64,000 nucleotides of DNA from an uncultured Bacteroidales bacterium (lineage in GTDB: Bacteria; Bacteroidota; Bacteroidia; Bacteroidales; Bacteroidaceae), in contig CAMAMB010000006.1 in the NCBI GenBank assembly GCA_945836755.1, positions 1-64,000 on the forward strand. Direction: 5' to 3'. Of the stretch, positions 35,726 through 45,259 are shown one piece after another. The position numbers and the translations under genes were made by a program. Numbering within the stretch: position 1 is the first letter of the stretch; each line of letters begins with the position of its first letter. Below the pieces are notes generated by a model. The model was not told the origin of the DNA and did not search any database. It was given only the letters and a program-made list of their open reading frames with translations.

Positions 35726-37210
35726 ATGGCAAAAGAACTCAAAGACCTCACGAAGCGTAGTGAGGATTACTCTAAGTGGTACAACGAGCTGGTGGTCAAG
35801 GCCGATCTGGCAGAAAGTGCAGACGTGCGCGGCTGCATGGTAATCAAGCCTTACGGCTACGCCATCTGGGAACGCATACAGCAGTCGCTCGACGCGCGCT
35901 TCAAGGAGACGGGAGTGCAGAACGTGTACTTCCCCATGCTCATCCCCAAGAGCTTCCTCTCCAAAGAGGCCGAGCACGTGGAGGGCTTTGCCAAGGAGTG
36001 TGCCGTGGTCACTCACTACCGCCTCAAAGCCAACGAAGAAGGCGACGGCGTGGTGGTGGATCCCGCTGCCAGACTGGAAGAGGAGCTCATTATACGCCCC
36101 ACCTCAGAGACCACCATCTGGAACACTTACCGCAAGTGGATACACTCATGGCGCGACCTGCCACTGTGCTGCAACCAGTGGTGCAACGTAATGCGCTGGG
36201 AGATGCGTACCCGTCTGTTCCTCCGCACGTCCGAGTTCCTGTGGCAGGAAGGCCACACAGCCCATGCCACCCGCGAAGAGGCTGAAGAACGTGCCCGCCA
36301 GATGCTCGATGTATACGCCGACTTTGCCAAAGACGTGTTGGCCATCCCTGTTGTGAGGGGCGTAAAGAGTGAGACCGAACGTTTCGCCGGGGCTCTCGAC
36401 ACCTATACCATAGAGGCCATGATGCAAGACGGCAAGGCTCTGCAAAGCGGTACGAGCCACTTCCTTGGCCAAAACTTCGGCAAGGCATTCAATGTGCAGT
36501 TTATCAATAAGGAAAACAAGCCTGAATTTGCCTGGGCCACTTCGTGGGGTGTGAGCACCCGCCTCATGGGTGCCCTGATTATGACCCACTCAGACGACAA
36601 CGGCCTCGTGCTTCCTCCCCACCTTGCCCCCATTCAAGTGGTTATGGTGCCCATCTATAAAGGTAAGGACGACCTCAGCGCCTTAGATAAGGTGTTTGAC
36701 GAACTGGCTGCCACCTTCAAGCAGATGGGTATCAGAGTGAAGTATGACAATGCCGACAACAAACGCCCCGGCTTCAAGTTTGCCGACTACGAGTTGAAGG
36801 GCGTGCCCGTACGTCTCGTCATGGGCAGCAAAGACCTGCAGAATGGCACAATCGAACTGATGCGCCGCGACACCTTAGAGAAAGAGACCCTGCCGCTCGA
36901 AGGCATCGCCGCCCATGTGGGCAAACTCCTCGAAGAGATACAGACCAACCTCTACACCAAGGCCAAGCAACGCCTTGACAGCCACATCTGGGAGTGTAAC
37001 GACTATGCCGAGTTCAAGGAACGCATTAAGCAGGGCGGCTTCTACCTCTGTCCGTGGGACGGAACCGCTGAGACAGAGGCTCAGATCAAGGCCGACACAC
37101 AGGCAACCATACGCTGTGTGCCTTACGGCTACAGCCAGGAAAACCTGGGCAACGACATGGTCAGCGGCAAGCCCGCTGTCTGCCGCGTAGTCGTAGCCCG
37201 CAGCTACTAA
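35726..37210 (+). CDS. proS: Prolyl-tRNA synthetase, eukaryotic/archaeal-like type
   Basis: 494 residues. It is the shorter ProS type without the bacterial editing insertion. The start [20 protein letters not shown] leads into class II motif 1 near [11 protein letters not shown], motif 2 [16 protein letters not shown] with [22 protein letters not shown], and motif 3 [19 protein letters not shown]. An anticodon-binding domain ([10 protein letters not shown]) and a C-terminal domain ending in tyrosine (VVVARSY) follow. It charges tRNA-Pro. This type is common in Bacteroidetes. ATG at 35726. Confidence 0.96.
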   Translation: MAKELKDLTKRSEDYSKWYNELVVKADLAESADVRGCMVIKPYGYAIWERIQQSLDARFKETGVQNVYFPMLIPKSFLSKEAEHVEGFAKECAVVTHYRLKANEEGDGVVVDPAARLEEELIIRPTSETTIWNTYRKWIHSWRDLPLCCNQWCNVMRWEMRTRLFLRTSEFLWQEGHTAHATREEAEERARQMLDVYADFAKDVLAIPVVRGVKSETERFAGALDTYTIEAMMQDGKALQSGTSHFLGQNFGKAFNVQFINKENKPEFAWATSWGVSTRLMGALIMTHSDDNGLVLPPHLAPIQVVMVPIYKGKDDLSALDKVFDELAATFKQMGIRVKYDNADNKRPGFKFADYELKGVPVRLVMGSKDLQNGTIELMRRDTLEKETLPLEGIAAHVGKLLEEIQTNLYTKAKQRLDSHIWECNDYAEFKERIKQGGFYLCPWDGTAETEAQIKADTQATIRCVPYGYSQENLGNDMVSGKPAVCRVVVARSY

Positions 37211-37220
37211 ACCTGTCATC

Positions 37221-37249
37221 GGTCGCCACGCCATGCACCCGTGGCGACC
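37221..37249 (+). terminator. Probable terminator of proS
   Basis: GGTCGCCACG (37221-37230) and CGTGGCGACC (37240-37249) form a perfect 10-bp G+C-rich stem with a nine-base loop, 10 bases after the proS stop. No T tract follows. Confidence 0.65.
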
Positions 37250-37326
37250 ATCCCTCACACGGTGTCTCCCTGCCCTATACATATATTATTATATAGAGCG
37301 CATCGACACCCATTCTCCCTGCAATC

Positions 37327-39270
37327 GTGATATCTGTCAATAACATCTCGGTAGAATTTAGCGCACGTCCGCTCTTCGCGGACGTGTCGTTTGTTATCAA
37401 CAAGAAGGACCGCATAGCCCTCGTGGGCAAGAACGGCGCAGGCAAGTCTACACTGCTGAAAATACTCAGCGGCCAGCAAATGCCTACCGCAGGCAATGTG
37501 GCCATCGGAAAGGATGACACCATCGGTTACCTGCCCCAAATCATGGTGCTGAGCGACACACGGACTGTGCGCGAGGAGGTTGAAACAGCTTTCAGCCACC
37601 TGCACCAACTGCAAGAGAAGGTAGAAGCCCTGCATCGTGCTCTCGACAATCGCTCCGACTATAACTCGCCCGACTACTTGGAGCTGGTGGAGCGCTTCAG
37701 CCATGAAAACGAACGCCTGCAACTCATGGGAGGCATGCATTACCACGCCGAGATGGAACGCACCCTCTTGGGACTGGGCTTTGCCACGGGTGACCTTGAC
37801 CGTCCCACCTCAGAGTTCTCCGGTGGATGGCGCATGCGCATCGAGCTGGCCAAGTTGCTGCTCCGTCGCCCCGATGTGCTTCTCTTAGATGAGCCCACTA
37901 ACCACTTAGACATAGAGAGCATACGCTGGCTGGAGCAGTTCCTGGCGCGCTCGCCAGGGGCTGTGGTCCTTGTCAGCCACGACCGTACCTTCATCAACAA
38001 CGTGACCAACCGCACATTGGAGATAGCCTGCGGGCGCATCACCGACTACAAGGTGAAATACGACAAGTATGTGACGCTACGCGCCGAACGTAGAGCCCAA
38101 CAACTTCGGGCCTACGAGAATCAGCAGAAGGAGATAGCCGACATCAAGGACTTCATCGAGCGCTTCCGTTACAAGCCCACCAAGGCCGTGCAGGTGCAAA
38201 GCCGCATCAAACAGCTGGAGAAGATAGTCCCTATCGAGGTGGACGAGGTGGACAACTCATATCTACATCTCAAGTTCCCACCCTGTCAGCGGTCGGGCGA
38301 CTTTCCCCTTATCTGCGAGGACGTAAAGAAGACTTACGGCTCTCATCTGGTCTTTGACAAGGTCAACCTCACCATACGCCGCGGCGAGAAAGTGGCCTTC
38401 GTGGGCAAGAACGGAGAAGGCAAGTCTACCCTTGTGAAGTGTATCATGGACGAAATTCCCTTCGACGGGCGACTTGTCGTAGGACATCAGGTGGCCATTG
38501 GCTACTATGCCCAAAATCAAGCGCAACTGTTAGACGGCGAGCAAACGGTCTTTGAAACCATCGACCGCGTGGCGACCGGCGACGTCCGCCTGAAAATACG
38601 CGACATACTGGGCGCCTTCATGTTCGGAGGCGAGGCATCTGAGAAGAAAGTCAAGGTGCTTTCAGGCGGCGAACGATCGCGTCTGGCCATGATTAAGCTG
38701 CTGCTCGAGCCGGTTAACTTCCTCATCCTTGACGAACCGACCAACCACCTTGACATGCGCACCAAGGATGTGCTGAAAGAGGCCATCGCAGCCTTCGATG
38801 GCACAGTCATTGTCGTAAGCCACGACCGCGACTTCCTCAGCGGCCTTGTAACCAAAGTGTACGAGTTTGGAGGCGGCAAGGTGCGCGAGCACATCGGCGG
38901 CATTTCCGACTTCCTTCAAAAGAAGGATATGGCCTCGCTCGACGAGTTGTCATCCACCGGCTCGCCCTCAGCCACAGCTTCCCCCTCTCCTACCCCAACG
39001 CCCACCGCCACAGAAGGAAAGACAACCTATCTGGAGCGCAAAGAACAGGCAAAACTCCGTCGCCGCGCTGAGAAAGAAGTGGAGAACTGCGAGCAGGCAG
39101 TCATGAAGCTGGAAGAGGAGAAGGCCGAGCTGGAAGCCCTACTGGCTACCCCCGAAGGAGCGGCCGACAATAGTCTTTGTGCCAAGTACGGCGACCTGCA
39201 GCAGGCCATAGCCAAGGCTGAAGAGGCATGGGAAGCTGCTCTCGACGCACTTGAAGAATTTGGCGAGTAG
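37327..39270 (+). CDS. ABC-F family ATPase
   Basis: 647 residues with two ABC domains and no membrane segments. The first has Walker A GKNGAGKST (about 37-45), signature FSGGWRMRIELA and LLDEPTNHLDIES. The second has GKNGEGKST, LSGGERSRLAMI and LILDEPTNHLDMRT. The linker between them is long and charged. A Ser/Pro/Thr-rich hinge (about 542-565) joins a C-terminal coiled coil rich in Glu and Ala, as in Uup-like members. ABC-F proteins act on the ribosome, in translation or antibiotic resistance; nothing here points to a resistance subtype. The start is GTG at 37327. Confidence 0.92.
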   Translation: MISVNNISVEFSARPLFADVSFVINKKDRIALVGKNGAGKSTLLKILSGQQMPTAGNVAIGKDDTIGYLPQIMVLSDTRTVREEVETAFSHLHQLQEKVEALHRALDNRSDYNSPDYLELVERFSHENERLQLMGGMHYHAEMERTLLGLGFATGDLDRPTSEFSGGWRMRIELAKLLLRRPDVLLLDEPTNHLDIESIRWLEQFLARSPGAVVLVSHDRTFINNVTNRTLEIACGRITDYKVKYDKYVTLRAERRAQQLRAYENQQKEIADIKDFIERFRYKPTKAVQVQSRIKQLEKIVPIEVDEVDNSYLHLKFPPCQRSGDFPLICEDVKKTYGSHLVFDKVNLTIRRGEKVAFVGKNGEGKSTLVKCIMDEIPFDGRLVVGHQVAIGYYAQNQAQLLDGEQTVFETIDRVATGDVRLKIRDILGAFMFGGEASEKKVKVLSGGERSRLAMIKLLLEPVNFLILDEPTNHLDMRTKDVLKEAIAAFDGTVIVVSHDRDFLSGLVTKVYEFGGGKVREHIGGISDFLQKKDMASLDELSSTGSPSATASPSPTPTPTATEGKTTYLERKEQAKLRRRAEKEVENCEQAVMKLEEEKAELEALLATPEGAADNSLCAKYGDLQQAIAKAEEAWEAALDALEEFGE

Positions 39271-39385
39271 CTCACCCGCATTCCCCTTATTCGTCGCCGC
39301 TGTTATCAGCCACTTATACACCTTGACATATAACAGACAAGATATGACCTCGCATGGAGGTATAATCATGAACTCTCTGTGAAAC

Positions 39386-41419
39386 ATGAAACTCTGCACC
39401 ATTATATTAGGGCTTATGACGCTCACAGCCGCCTTACCCTCAGTGGCTCAGCAGTCACTCTCCACGGGCATCAATCCCGCCAACCTTAATACTCACGTAG
39501 CACCGGCAGACGACTTCTACGAGTTTGCTACCGGCGGATGGGCCAAAGCTCACCCTCTCACGCCGGAGTATTCGCGCTACTCACAGTTCTTGGATTTAGA
39601 AGAACGTAACGGCCGCCTGCTGCGAACTATGATAGAAGAACTGGCAAGCCGGCCACACCCGCAGGGAAGTCTTGAACAGAAGATTGGATCGCTCTACCGT
39701 CTGGCCATGGATAGTACACGACGTGAGGCGGACGATTTTGCGCCCCTGCAAGCCGAGCTGACACGCATTGACGAAGCCCAGACCAGAGCCGACATACAGT
39801 ATGAGATGGCGCGGCTGCAATCTATGGGCATAGGAGTCTTTTTCCAGATGGGCTGTTATGCTGATATGAAGAACGCGGCCTGGAACATCGTGCAGGTTGA
39901 CCAGGGCGGGCTCTCCATGGGTGAACGCGACTATTACCTCGGCGACGACGAGGCTACGCTGGAAGTGCGCAAAGCATTTCTCACCTATGTGGAGAGACTC
40001 TTCACCATGACCGGGTTCTCCCTTGATGAGGCCCGAAAAGCTGCCTGCACCGTGCTCGACCTGGAAACAAGCATCGCACGCGCCTCGTATAGTGCTACAG
40101 AATTGCGCGACGTAGAAAAGAACTATCACCGCATGAGCTACCGCGCCCTTCTATCCGACTTTGGCGGCATAGACTGGAGCACCATCTTCATGCAATGCGG
40201 TGTGCCGGCCTTCGACCGCATCTCCGTAAATCAGCCCGAGCCCATCCATGAAGTTGAGAAGCTTTTGGCAGAGACTGACATCGCTCAGCTTAAAACCTTC
40301 CTGCGATTCAAACTCATAGACGATGCCACTACATCACTCAGTGACCGCTTCACAAAAGCCTCTTTCGACTTCTACGAACACGCCATGGGCGGAGCAGAAG
40401 AAGAGAAACCACGCTGGAAACGCGCAGTCAGTGCCGTAGAACAGGCTTTAGGCATGGCACTCGGACGCCTCTACGTCGAGCGGTATTTCCCAGAGAGCTC
40501 CAAGAAGCGTATGCTAAGCCTCGTATCTAACTTGCAGCAGGCACTCGGTCAGCGAATAGACGCGCAGGAATGGATGACCCAGGCTACCAAAGAGAAAGCC
40601 CATGAGAAGCTCAATGCCTTCTATGTGAAAATTGGCTATCCAGATAAGTGGATTGACTACACCAAGTTAGAGATTGACGAGAACCTTAGCTACTACGAGA
40701 ACAAGCTACGCGCACGCCGCTTCATGAGCGATTACATAGTGGAGCACCGCGTCAACAAGCCGGTAGACCGCGATGAGTGGCTGATGACCCCGCAGGCCAT
40801 CAATGCCTACTACAACTTCTACACCAATGAAATATGTTTCCCTGCCGGCATTCTACAGCCGCCCTTCTTCAACGTAGAAGCGGACGATGCCTACAACTAT
40901 GGCGCCATAGGCATGGTAATAGGTCATGAAATGACTCACGGCTTTGACGACCAGGGTTCACAGTTTGACAAGAATGGCAACCTATGTAATTGGTGGACTG
41001 ATAGTGACAAAGCCCAGTTTAACGCACGAACCAAGGTGCTCGCTGAGAGTTTCGATAAGATGGAAGTACTTCCGGGTCTGACCATCAACGGCGAGCTTAC
41101 ACTTGGCGAGAATATAGCCGACCATGGAGGGCTTCAAATAGCATATTTGGCCCTTCAAAATGCGATGAAACAGCAGCCACTTTCCACCAAAGACGGCTAC
41201 ACCCCCGAACAACGCTTCTTCCTCAGCTACGCGCAACTCTGGGCAGGGAATATACGCGATGCCGCCTTGCGTCAGCAGGTGATGACCGACCCACACTCGC
41301 CTGCACGTTTCAGGGTGAACGGTGCCCTGGCTCATATCGACGATTGGTATAAAGCCTTCAAGGTAACTAAAAAATCACCTCTCTATATCGCGCCACAACA
41401 CCGAGTAAAAGTGTGGTAA
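39386..41419 (+). CDS. M13-family metallopeptidase (PepO/neprilysin-like)
   Basis: 677 residues. A signal peptide covers about 1-21 (MKLCTIILGLMTLTAALPSVA). The zinc site is HEMTH at 514-518 with the third ligand Glu575 in GENIADHGG. Substrate-binding NAYYNF lies before the zinc site. The N-terminal peptidase M13 domain begins NTHVAPADDFYEFATGGWAK, and the C-terminus ends in APQHRVKVW, the usual family end. It cleaves oligopeptides in the periplasm or outside the cell. ATG at 39386. Confidence 0.94.
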   Translation: MKLCTIILGLMTLTAALPSVAQQSLSTGINPANLNTHVAPADDFYEFATGGWAKAHPLTPEYSRYSQFLDLEERNGRLLRTMIEELASRPHPQGSLEQKIGSLYRLAMDSTRREADDFAPLQAELTRIDEAQTRADIQYEMARLQSMGIGVFFQMGCYADMKNAAWNIVQVDQGGLSMGERDYYLGDDEATLEVRKAFLTYVERLFTMTGFSLDEARKAACTVLDLETSIARASYSATELRDVEKNYHRMSYRALLSDFGGIDWSTIFMQCGVPAFDRISVNQPEPIHEVEKLLAETDIAQLKTFLRFKLIDDATTSLSDRFTKASFDFYEHAMGGAEEEKPRWKRAVSAVEQALGMALGRLYVERYFPESSKKRMLSLVSNLQQALGQRIDAQEWMTQATKEKAHEKLNAFYVKIGYPDKWIDYTKLEIDENLSYYENKLRARRFMSDYIVEHRVNKPVDRDEWLMTPQAINAYYNFYTNEICFPAGILQPPFFNVEADDAYNYGAIGMVIGHEMTHGFDDQGSQFDKNGNLCNWWTDSDKAQFNARTKVLAESFDKMEVLPGLTINGELTLGENIADHGGLQIAYLALQNAMKQQPLSTKDGYTPEQRFFLSYAQLWAGNIRDAALRQQVMTDPHSPARFRVNGALAHIDDWYKAFKVTKKSPLYIAPQHRVKVW

Positions 41420-41434
41420 TTCTAAGCATATTAG

Positions 41435-41442
41435 TATATTTG
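41435..41442 (+). promoter_or_regulatory. Promoter -7 element before the Nfn-like gene
   Basis: TATATTTG matches TAnnTTTG. The -33 region reads TGTG-like and is weak. The leader before 41556 is about 107 bases. Confidence 0.5.
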
Positions 41443-41555
41443 CCACGCCCTCTGCTACACATTCTGCCTTATTTAACCTTCCCGGGGGTCAGGACACGTT
41501 GCAGACGGCACCATCTCTATCATCTCAATCATCCATCCAAAACCTTATACTCACC

Positions 41556-43838
41556 ATGCCCCAAATTCTCAAAAAGGTACAGCTCTCAGAGAAGGTGTTC
41601 CGCTTCGAAGTGGAAGCACCCCTCATTGCCAAAGCCCGCAAGGCAGGCCACTTTGTAATCGTTCGCACCGCAGAGGGCGGCGAACGCCTTCCCCTGACAA
41701 TAGCCGAGGCCGACATCGCCCGCGGAAGCATCACACTTATAGTACAGAACGTTGGCCTCTCTTCGGCAAAGCTTTGCTCCCTGAATGAGGGCGACGAGAT
41801 AGCCGACGTAGCCGGCCCTCTCGGTAAAGCTACAGACATCCAGAAGTTTGGCACGGTGGTATGTGCAGGAGGTGGTGTAGGAGCTGCCCCCATGCTTCCC
41901 ATTGTGCAGGCCCTTCATGCCGCAGGCAATCGCGTTATTACCATTCTGGCTGCCCGCAACAAAGACCTCATCATCTTAGAGGACGAGATGCGTGCGGTGA
42001 GCGATGAGGTGATTATCATGACCGACGACGGCAGCTACGGCAAGCAAGGACTTATCACAGCGGGAATTGAAGAAATCATACAGCGTGAACAGGTCGACAA
42101 GTGCTTCGCCATAGGTCCTGCAATCATGATGAAGTTCGTCTGCATGCTCACCAAGAAGTATCAGATATCCACCGACGTTTCACTGAATACCATCATGGTA
42201 GACGGTACCGGTATGTGCGGTGCCTGTCGTATCACTGTAGGAGGAAAGACAAAGTTCGTCTGCGTTGACGGGCCCGAGTTTGATGGCCACGAAGTAGACT
42301 TTGACGAAATGCTAAAGCGTCTGAAGGCCTTCACCCAGGAAGAACGCGAAGCTATTGTACATTGGGAAGAAACTGCGGCCGAGACAAACTCTGACAGCCG
42401 CGACTCAGCTTGGCGCACAACGCTCCGCAACACCTTGAAGCCCAAAGAACGCATGGCCATTCCACGTGTGACAATGCCCGTGGCCGACGCTCAGGCACGC
42501 GCCCAACAACTGAAAGAAGAGGTGAACAAAGGCTTGACGGCTGAGATGGCTCGTACAGAAGCTTCCCGCTGCTTAGACTGCCCCAATCCCGGATGCGTGC
42601 AGGGTTGCCCTGTAGGTATAGACATTCCTGCATTTATTAAACATATCGAGAACGGGCACTTCGAGGCAGCTGCCCATACCATCGGGAAGACGAGTGCCCT
42701 GCCCGCTGTGTGTGGACGCGTTTGCCCTCAAGAGAAGCAGTGTGAAAGTCGCTGTATCCACCATAAGATGAACTCCCAGCCCGTAGCAATCGGCTACTTG
42801 GAGCGTTTTGCAGCTGACTATACCCGTGAACATTCCTCCGCCAATGCCTCGTCCACGATGGGCACAGAGTCGAGCAAGGGTAAAGTGGCAGTGGTAGGCA
42901 GTGGCCCTGCCGGTCTCTCCTTCGCCGGTGCCATGGCAGGAAAAGGCTATCAGGTTACGGTTTTTGAAGCCCTCCATGCCGTAGGCGGTGTGTTACGTTA
43001 CGGCATACCGGAATTCCGTCTGCCGCGCACAGTCGTAGACCATGAAATCAACGGCCTCAAGGCCCGTGGCGTTGAGTTCGTCACAGACTGCATCGTAGGC
43101 AAGACCATCACTATCGAAAGCCTCAAGGCTGAGGGGTACAAGGGCATCTTCATTGGTTCAGGGGCCGGCCTTCCCAACTTCATGGGCATTGAAGGAGAGA
43201 ACGCCTCAGGCGTACTTTCCAGCAACGAGTACCTCACTCGCGTCAACCTCATGAATGCGGCCGATCCAGACACAGATACTCCGGTACCACATGGCAAGAA
43301 TGTGATAGTAGTTGGCGGAGGCAACACAGCCATGGATGCCGTGCGTACTGCCCTTCGACTTGGAGCTGAGACGGCTACTATTATTTATCGACGTACTGAA
43401 GCTGAGATGCCGGCCCGTTTGGAAGAAGTACATCACGCCAAGGAAGAAGGTGTACGCTTCATGACGCTCCACAATCCCATCAAATATCTGACCGACGAGA
43501 ACGGCCACGTCAGTCAAGTCGTGCTTCAGAAGATGGAACTCGGCGAGCCTGATGAGTCGGGACGTCGTCGCCCGGTGGCTATCGAGGGTGCGACCGTGAC
43601 TTTAGATACTGACCTTGTCATTGTCAGCATTGGCGTATCGCCTAACCCCATCCTGCCCCAGTCTGTCGACGGGTTAAAACTCGGACGCAAGGGTACTATT
43701 GAAGTTGACGATAAGGGAGAAACTTCCATAGCTACTCTCTATGCCGGCGGCGATATAGTACGTGGCGGTGCAACCGTCATCCTGGCCATGGGTGATGGCA
43801 AGCAGGCAGCAGAACATATGGCAGAGGCCTTGTCCTGA
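41556..43838 (+). CDS. Fused NfnA/NfnB-like NADH:NADPH flavoprotein (PyrK-type domain + GltD-type domain)
   Basis: 760 residues from the ATG at 41556; an in-frame TTG at 41499 would add 19 residues not expected in relatives. Residues 1-280 are a PyrK/NfnA-like FAD/NAD(H) domain ending in a [2Fe-2S] site: Asp216, Cys221, Cys224 and Cys236. From about 330 a GltD/NfnB-like part begins with two cysteine clusters for [4Fe-4S] centres (CLDCPNPGCVQGCP from 339, CGRVCPQEKQCESRC from about 385), then FAD (GSGPAGLSFAGAMAG) and NADPH (GGGNTAMDAVRTA) sites. It may bifurcate electrons between NADH, ferredoxin and NADP+. Genome pipelines often call it a glutamate synthase small subunit. Confidence 0.88.
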   Translation: MPQILKKVQLSEKVFRFEVEAPLIAKARKAGHFVIVRTAEGGERLPLTIAEADIARGSITLIVQNVGLSSAKLCSLNEGDEIADVAGPLGKATDIQKFGTVVCAGGGVGAAPMLPIVQALHAAGNRVITILAARNKDLIILEDEMRAVSDEVIIMTDDGSYGKQGLITAGIEEIIQREQVDKCFAIGPAIMMKFVCMLTKKYQISTDVSLNTIMVDGTGMCGACRITVGGKTKFVCVDGPEFDGHEVDFDEMLKRLKAFTQEEREAIVHWEETAAETNSDSRDSAWRTTLRNTLKPKERMAIPRVTMPVADAQARAQQLKEEVNKGLTAEMARTEASRCLDCPNPGCVQGCPVGIDIPAFIKHIENGHFEAAAHTIGKTSALPAVCGRVCPQEKQCESRCIHHKMNSQPVAIGYLERFAADYTREHSSANASSTMGTESSKGKVAVVGSGPAGLSFAGAMAGKGYQVTVFEALHAVGGVLRYGIPEFRLPRTVVDHEINGLKARGVEFVTDCIVGKTITIESLKAEGYKGIFIGSGAGLPNFMGIEGENASGVLSSNEYLTRVNLMNAADPDTDTPVPHGKNVIVVGGGNTAMDAVRTALRLGAETATIIYRRTEAEMPARLEEVHHAKEEGVRFMTLHNPIKYLTDENGHVSQVVLQKMELGEPDESGRRRPVAIEGATVTLDTDLVIVSIGVSPNPILPQSVDGLKLGRKGTIEVDDKGETSIATLYAGGDIVRGGATVILAMGDGKQAAEHMAEALS

Positions 43839-43899
43839 GGCATGGCACTGAGTGATTGCCCGTCTCATTCTGAACGGCATCCCTTATAGATAGGATGGA

Positions 43900-43965
43900 G
43901 GTGGGTTCTGAACACTATGGGAAAGTGGAATTATTTTGCTCCACGCATAGTACTCAGAGCCCACC
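43900..43965 (+). terminator. Long hairpin after the Nfn-like gene
   Basis: Arms 43900-43919 and 43946-43965 pair at 17 of 20 positions (cores GGTGGG/CCCACC, TCTGA/TCAGA and ACTATG/CATAGT). It lies 60 bases after the stop, without a T tract. Confidence 0.5.
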
Positions 43966-44048
43966 ACCTTCCATTGTGTCACCGGCCGAGCGCCTGCTGT
44001 CATCTCTGCGATTAAGTATTCTGAAATAATAACTATAACGATACCCCC

Positions 44049-44417
44049 GTGAACGGCCTATTTTCTATCCTCTTACTCATTCTCTCCAATATCTTTATGA
44101 CCTTTGCCTGGTACGGCCACCTGAAGCTACAAGAGGAACGCATCAGCACCTCATGGCCTCTCATCCTCATTATCCTATTCTCGTGGGGAATTGCCCTGTT
44201 TGAATATATGTGCCAGGTGCCGGCCAATCGACTTGGGTTTATAGGTAACGGCGGTCCCTTCAGCCTTATCCAACTCAAGGTAATACAGGAGGTCATCTCG
44301 CTCATCGTCTTCACCGTCATCACTACCCTCCTCTTCAAAGGCGAGACCTTCCACTGGAACCACATCGCTGCTTGCTTTTGCCTCGTGGCTGCGGTCTACC
44401 TTGTCTTCCTTAAATAG
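44049..44417 (+). CDS. DUF486/DMT-family small membrane protein
   Basis: 122 residues, four membrane helices (about 4-22, 37-55, 78-96 and 103-120). It matches the DUF486 family (LILSNIFMTFAWYGHLK, SWGIALFEYMCQVPANRLG, FSLIQLKVIQEVISLIVF). The family is a half-size relative of drug/metabolite transporters, presumably working as a dimer, with unknown substrate. The start is GTG at 44049. It precedes ttcA by 24 bases. Confidence 0.85.
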   Translation: MNGLFSILLLILSNIFMTFAWYGHLKLQEERISTSWPLILIILFSWGIALFEYMCQVPANRLGFIGNGGPFSLIQLKVIQEVISLIVFTVITTLLFKGETFHWNHIAACFCLVAAVYLVFLK

Positions 44418-44441
44418 AACTTTCAGTGCATCGCTTCGTCT

Positions 44442-45218
44442 ATGAATGACACGTCCCCTCATCCATCCGAGCACGCTCTGCATCGAAAGCTACAACGTGT
44501 GGTGGGAAAGACCCTTGCCGAATTCCAGATGATAGAGCAAGGTGATGCCATACTGATAGGTCTCTCCGGTGGCAAAGACTCTTTGGCACTTGTCGACCTG
44601 CTGGGTGAGCGTCTACTGCGTGCGCAGGGGCGTTTCACCCTACATGCAGTTCACATTGCCGAACAGGGAATTGGCTACGAAGCCCGGACCGACTATCTGG
44701 CCGGTCAATGCCAACGTTACGGTATCCCCTTCCACATTGTCACCATCCAGGCCGAACTTGACCGCCATACCGACCGCTCTCCCTGCTTCCTCTGTGCATG
44801 GAACCGTCGCAAGGCTCTCTTTGCCCAAGCCCGGCATTTAGGGTGTACTAAGATAGCCTTGGGACACCATCTCGACGACATCGTAGCCACCACCTTGCTC
44901 AACCTCACCTTCAACGGGCGTTTTGACACCATGCCGGCGCGTTTAGACATGAGGAAGTTTAAGATGAGCATCATTCGCCCTTTAGCACATATACCTGAGA
45001 CCTGGCTCAAAGAATGGGCTGAGTTCCGAAGGTATAGCCTTCCTGCGAAACGATGTCCTCACGAGCATTCCTCTAAGCGCCAACACATTAAAGATGTCAC
45101 CACACACCTTGAACAACTTACGCCAGACTATAGAAGCAGCATCTGGAGGGCATTAGTCTCACAACACAGACTACTTCAACAGCCTGACACAGACAAAGAA
45201 ACGGCCTCACTTGCGTAG
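44442..45218 (+). CDS. ttcA: TtcA-like tRNA 2-thiocytidine synthetase
   Basis: 258 residues. The PP-loop SGGKDS (42-47) binds ATP, and Cys115/Cys118 in PCFLC plus a later cysteine in KRCPHE (near 205) fit the iron-sulphur ligands of TtcA. GHHLDDIVATTLLNLTFNGR is typical of the family. It installs 2-thiocytidine at tRNA position 32 in known members; TtuA-type activity on other positions is possible. ATG at 44442. The stop lies inside a strong terminator hairpin. Confidence 0.85.
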   Translation: MNDTSPHPSEHALHRKLQRVVGKTLAEFQMIEQGDAILIGLSGGKDSLALVDLLGERLLRAQGRFTLHAVHIAEQGIGYEARTDYLAGQCQRYGIPFHIVTIQAELDRHTDRSPCFLCAWNRRKALFAQARHLGCTKIALGHHLDDIVATTLLNLTFNGRFDTMPARLDMRKFKMSIIRPLAHIPETWLKEWAEFRRYSLPAKRCPHEHSSKRQHIKDVTTHLEQLTPDYRSSIWRALVSQHRLLQQPDTDKETASLA

Positions 45219-45229
45219 GCCGTTTCTTT
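45195..45229. terminator. Bidirectional terminator between ttcA and the efflux operon
   Basis: AAAGAAACGGCC (45195-45206) and GGCCGTTTCTTT (45218-45229) form a perfect 12-bp stem with an 11-base loop and T-rich flanks in both directions. It overlaps the last codons of ttcA and ends the convergent efflux operon. Confidence 0.8.
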
Positions 45230-45259
45230 GTATCCACATCTGGCGATGGCTTGCATGGG

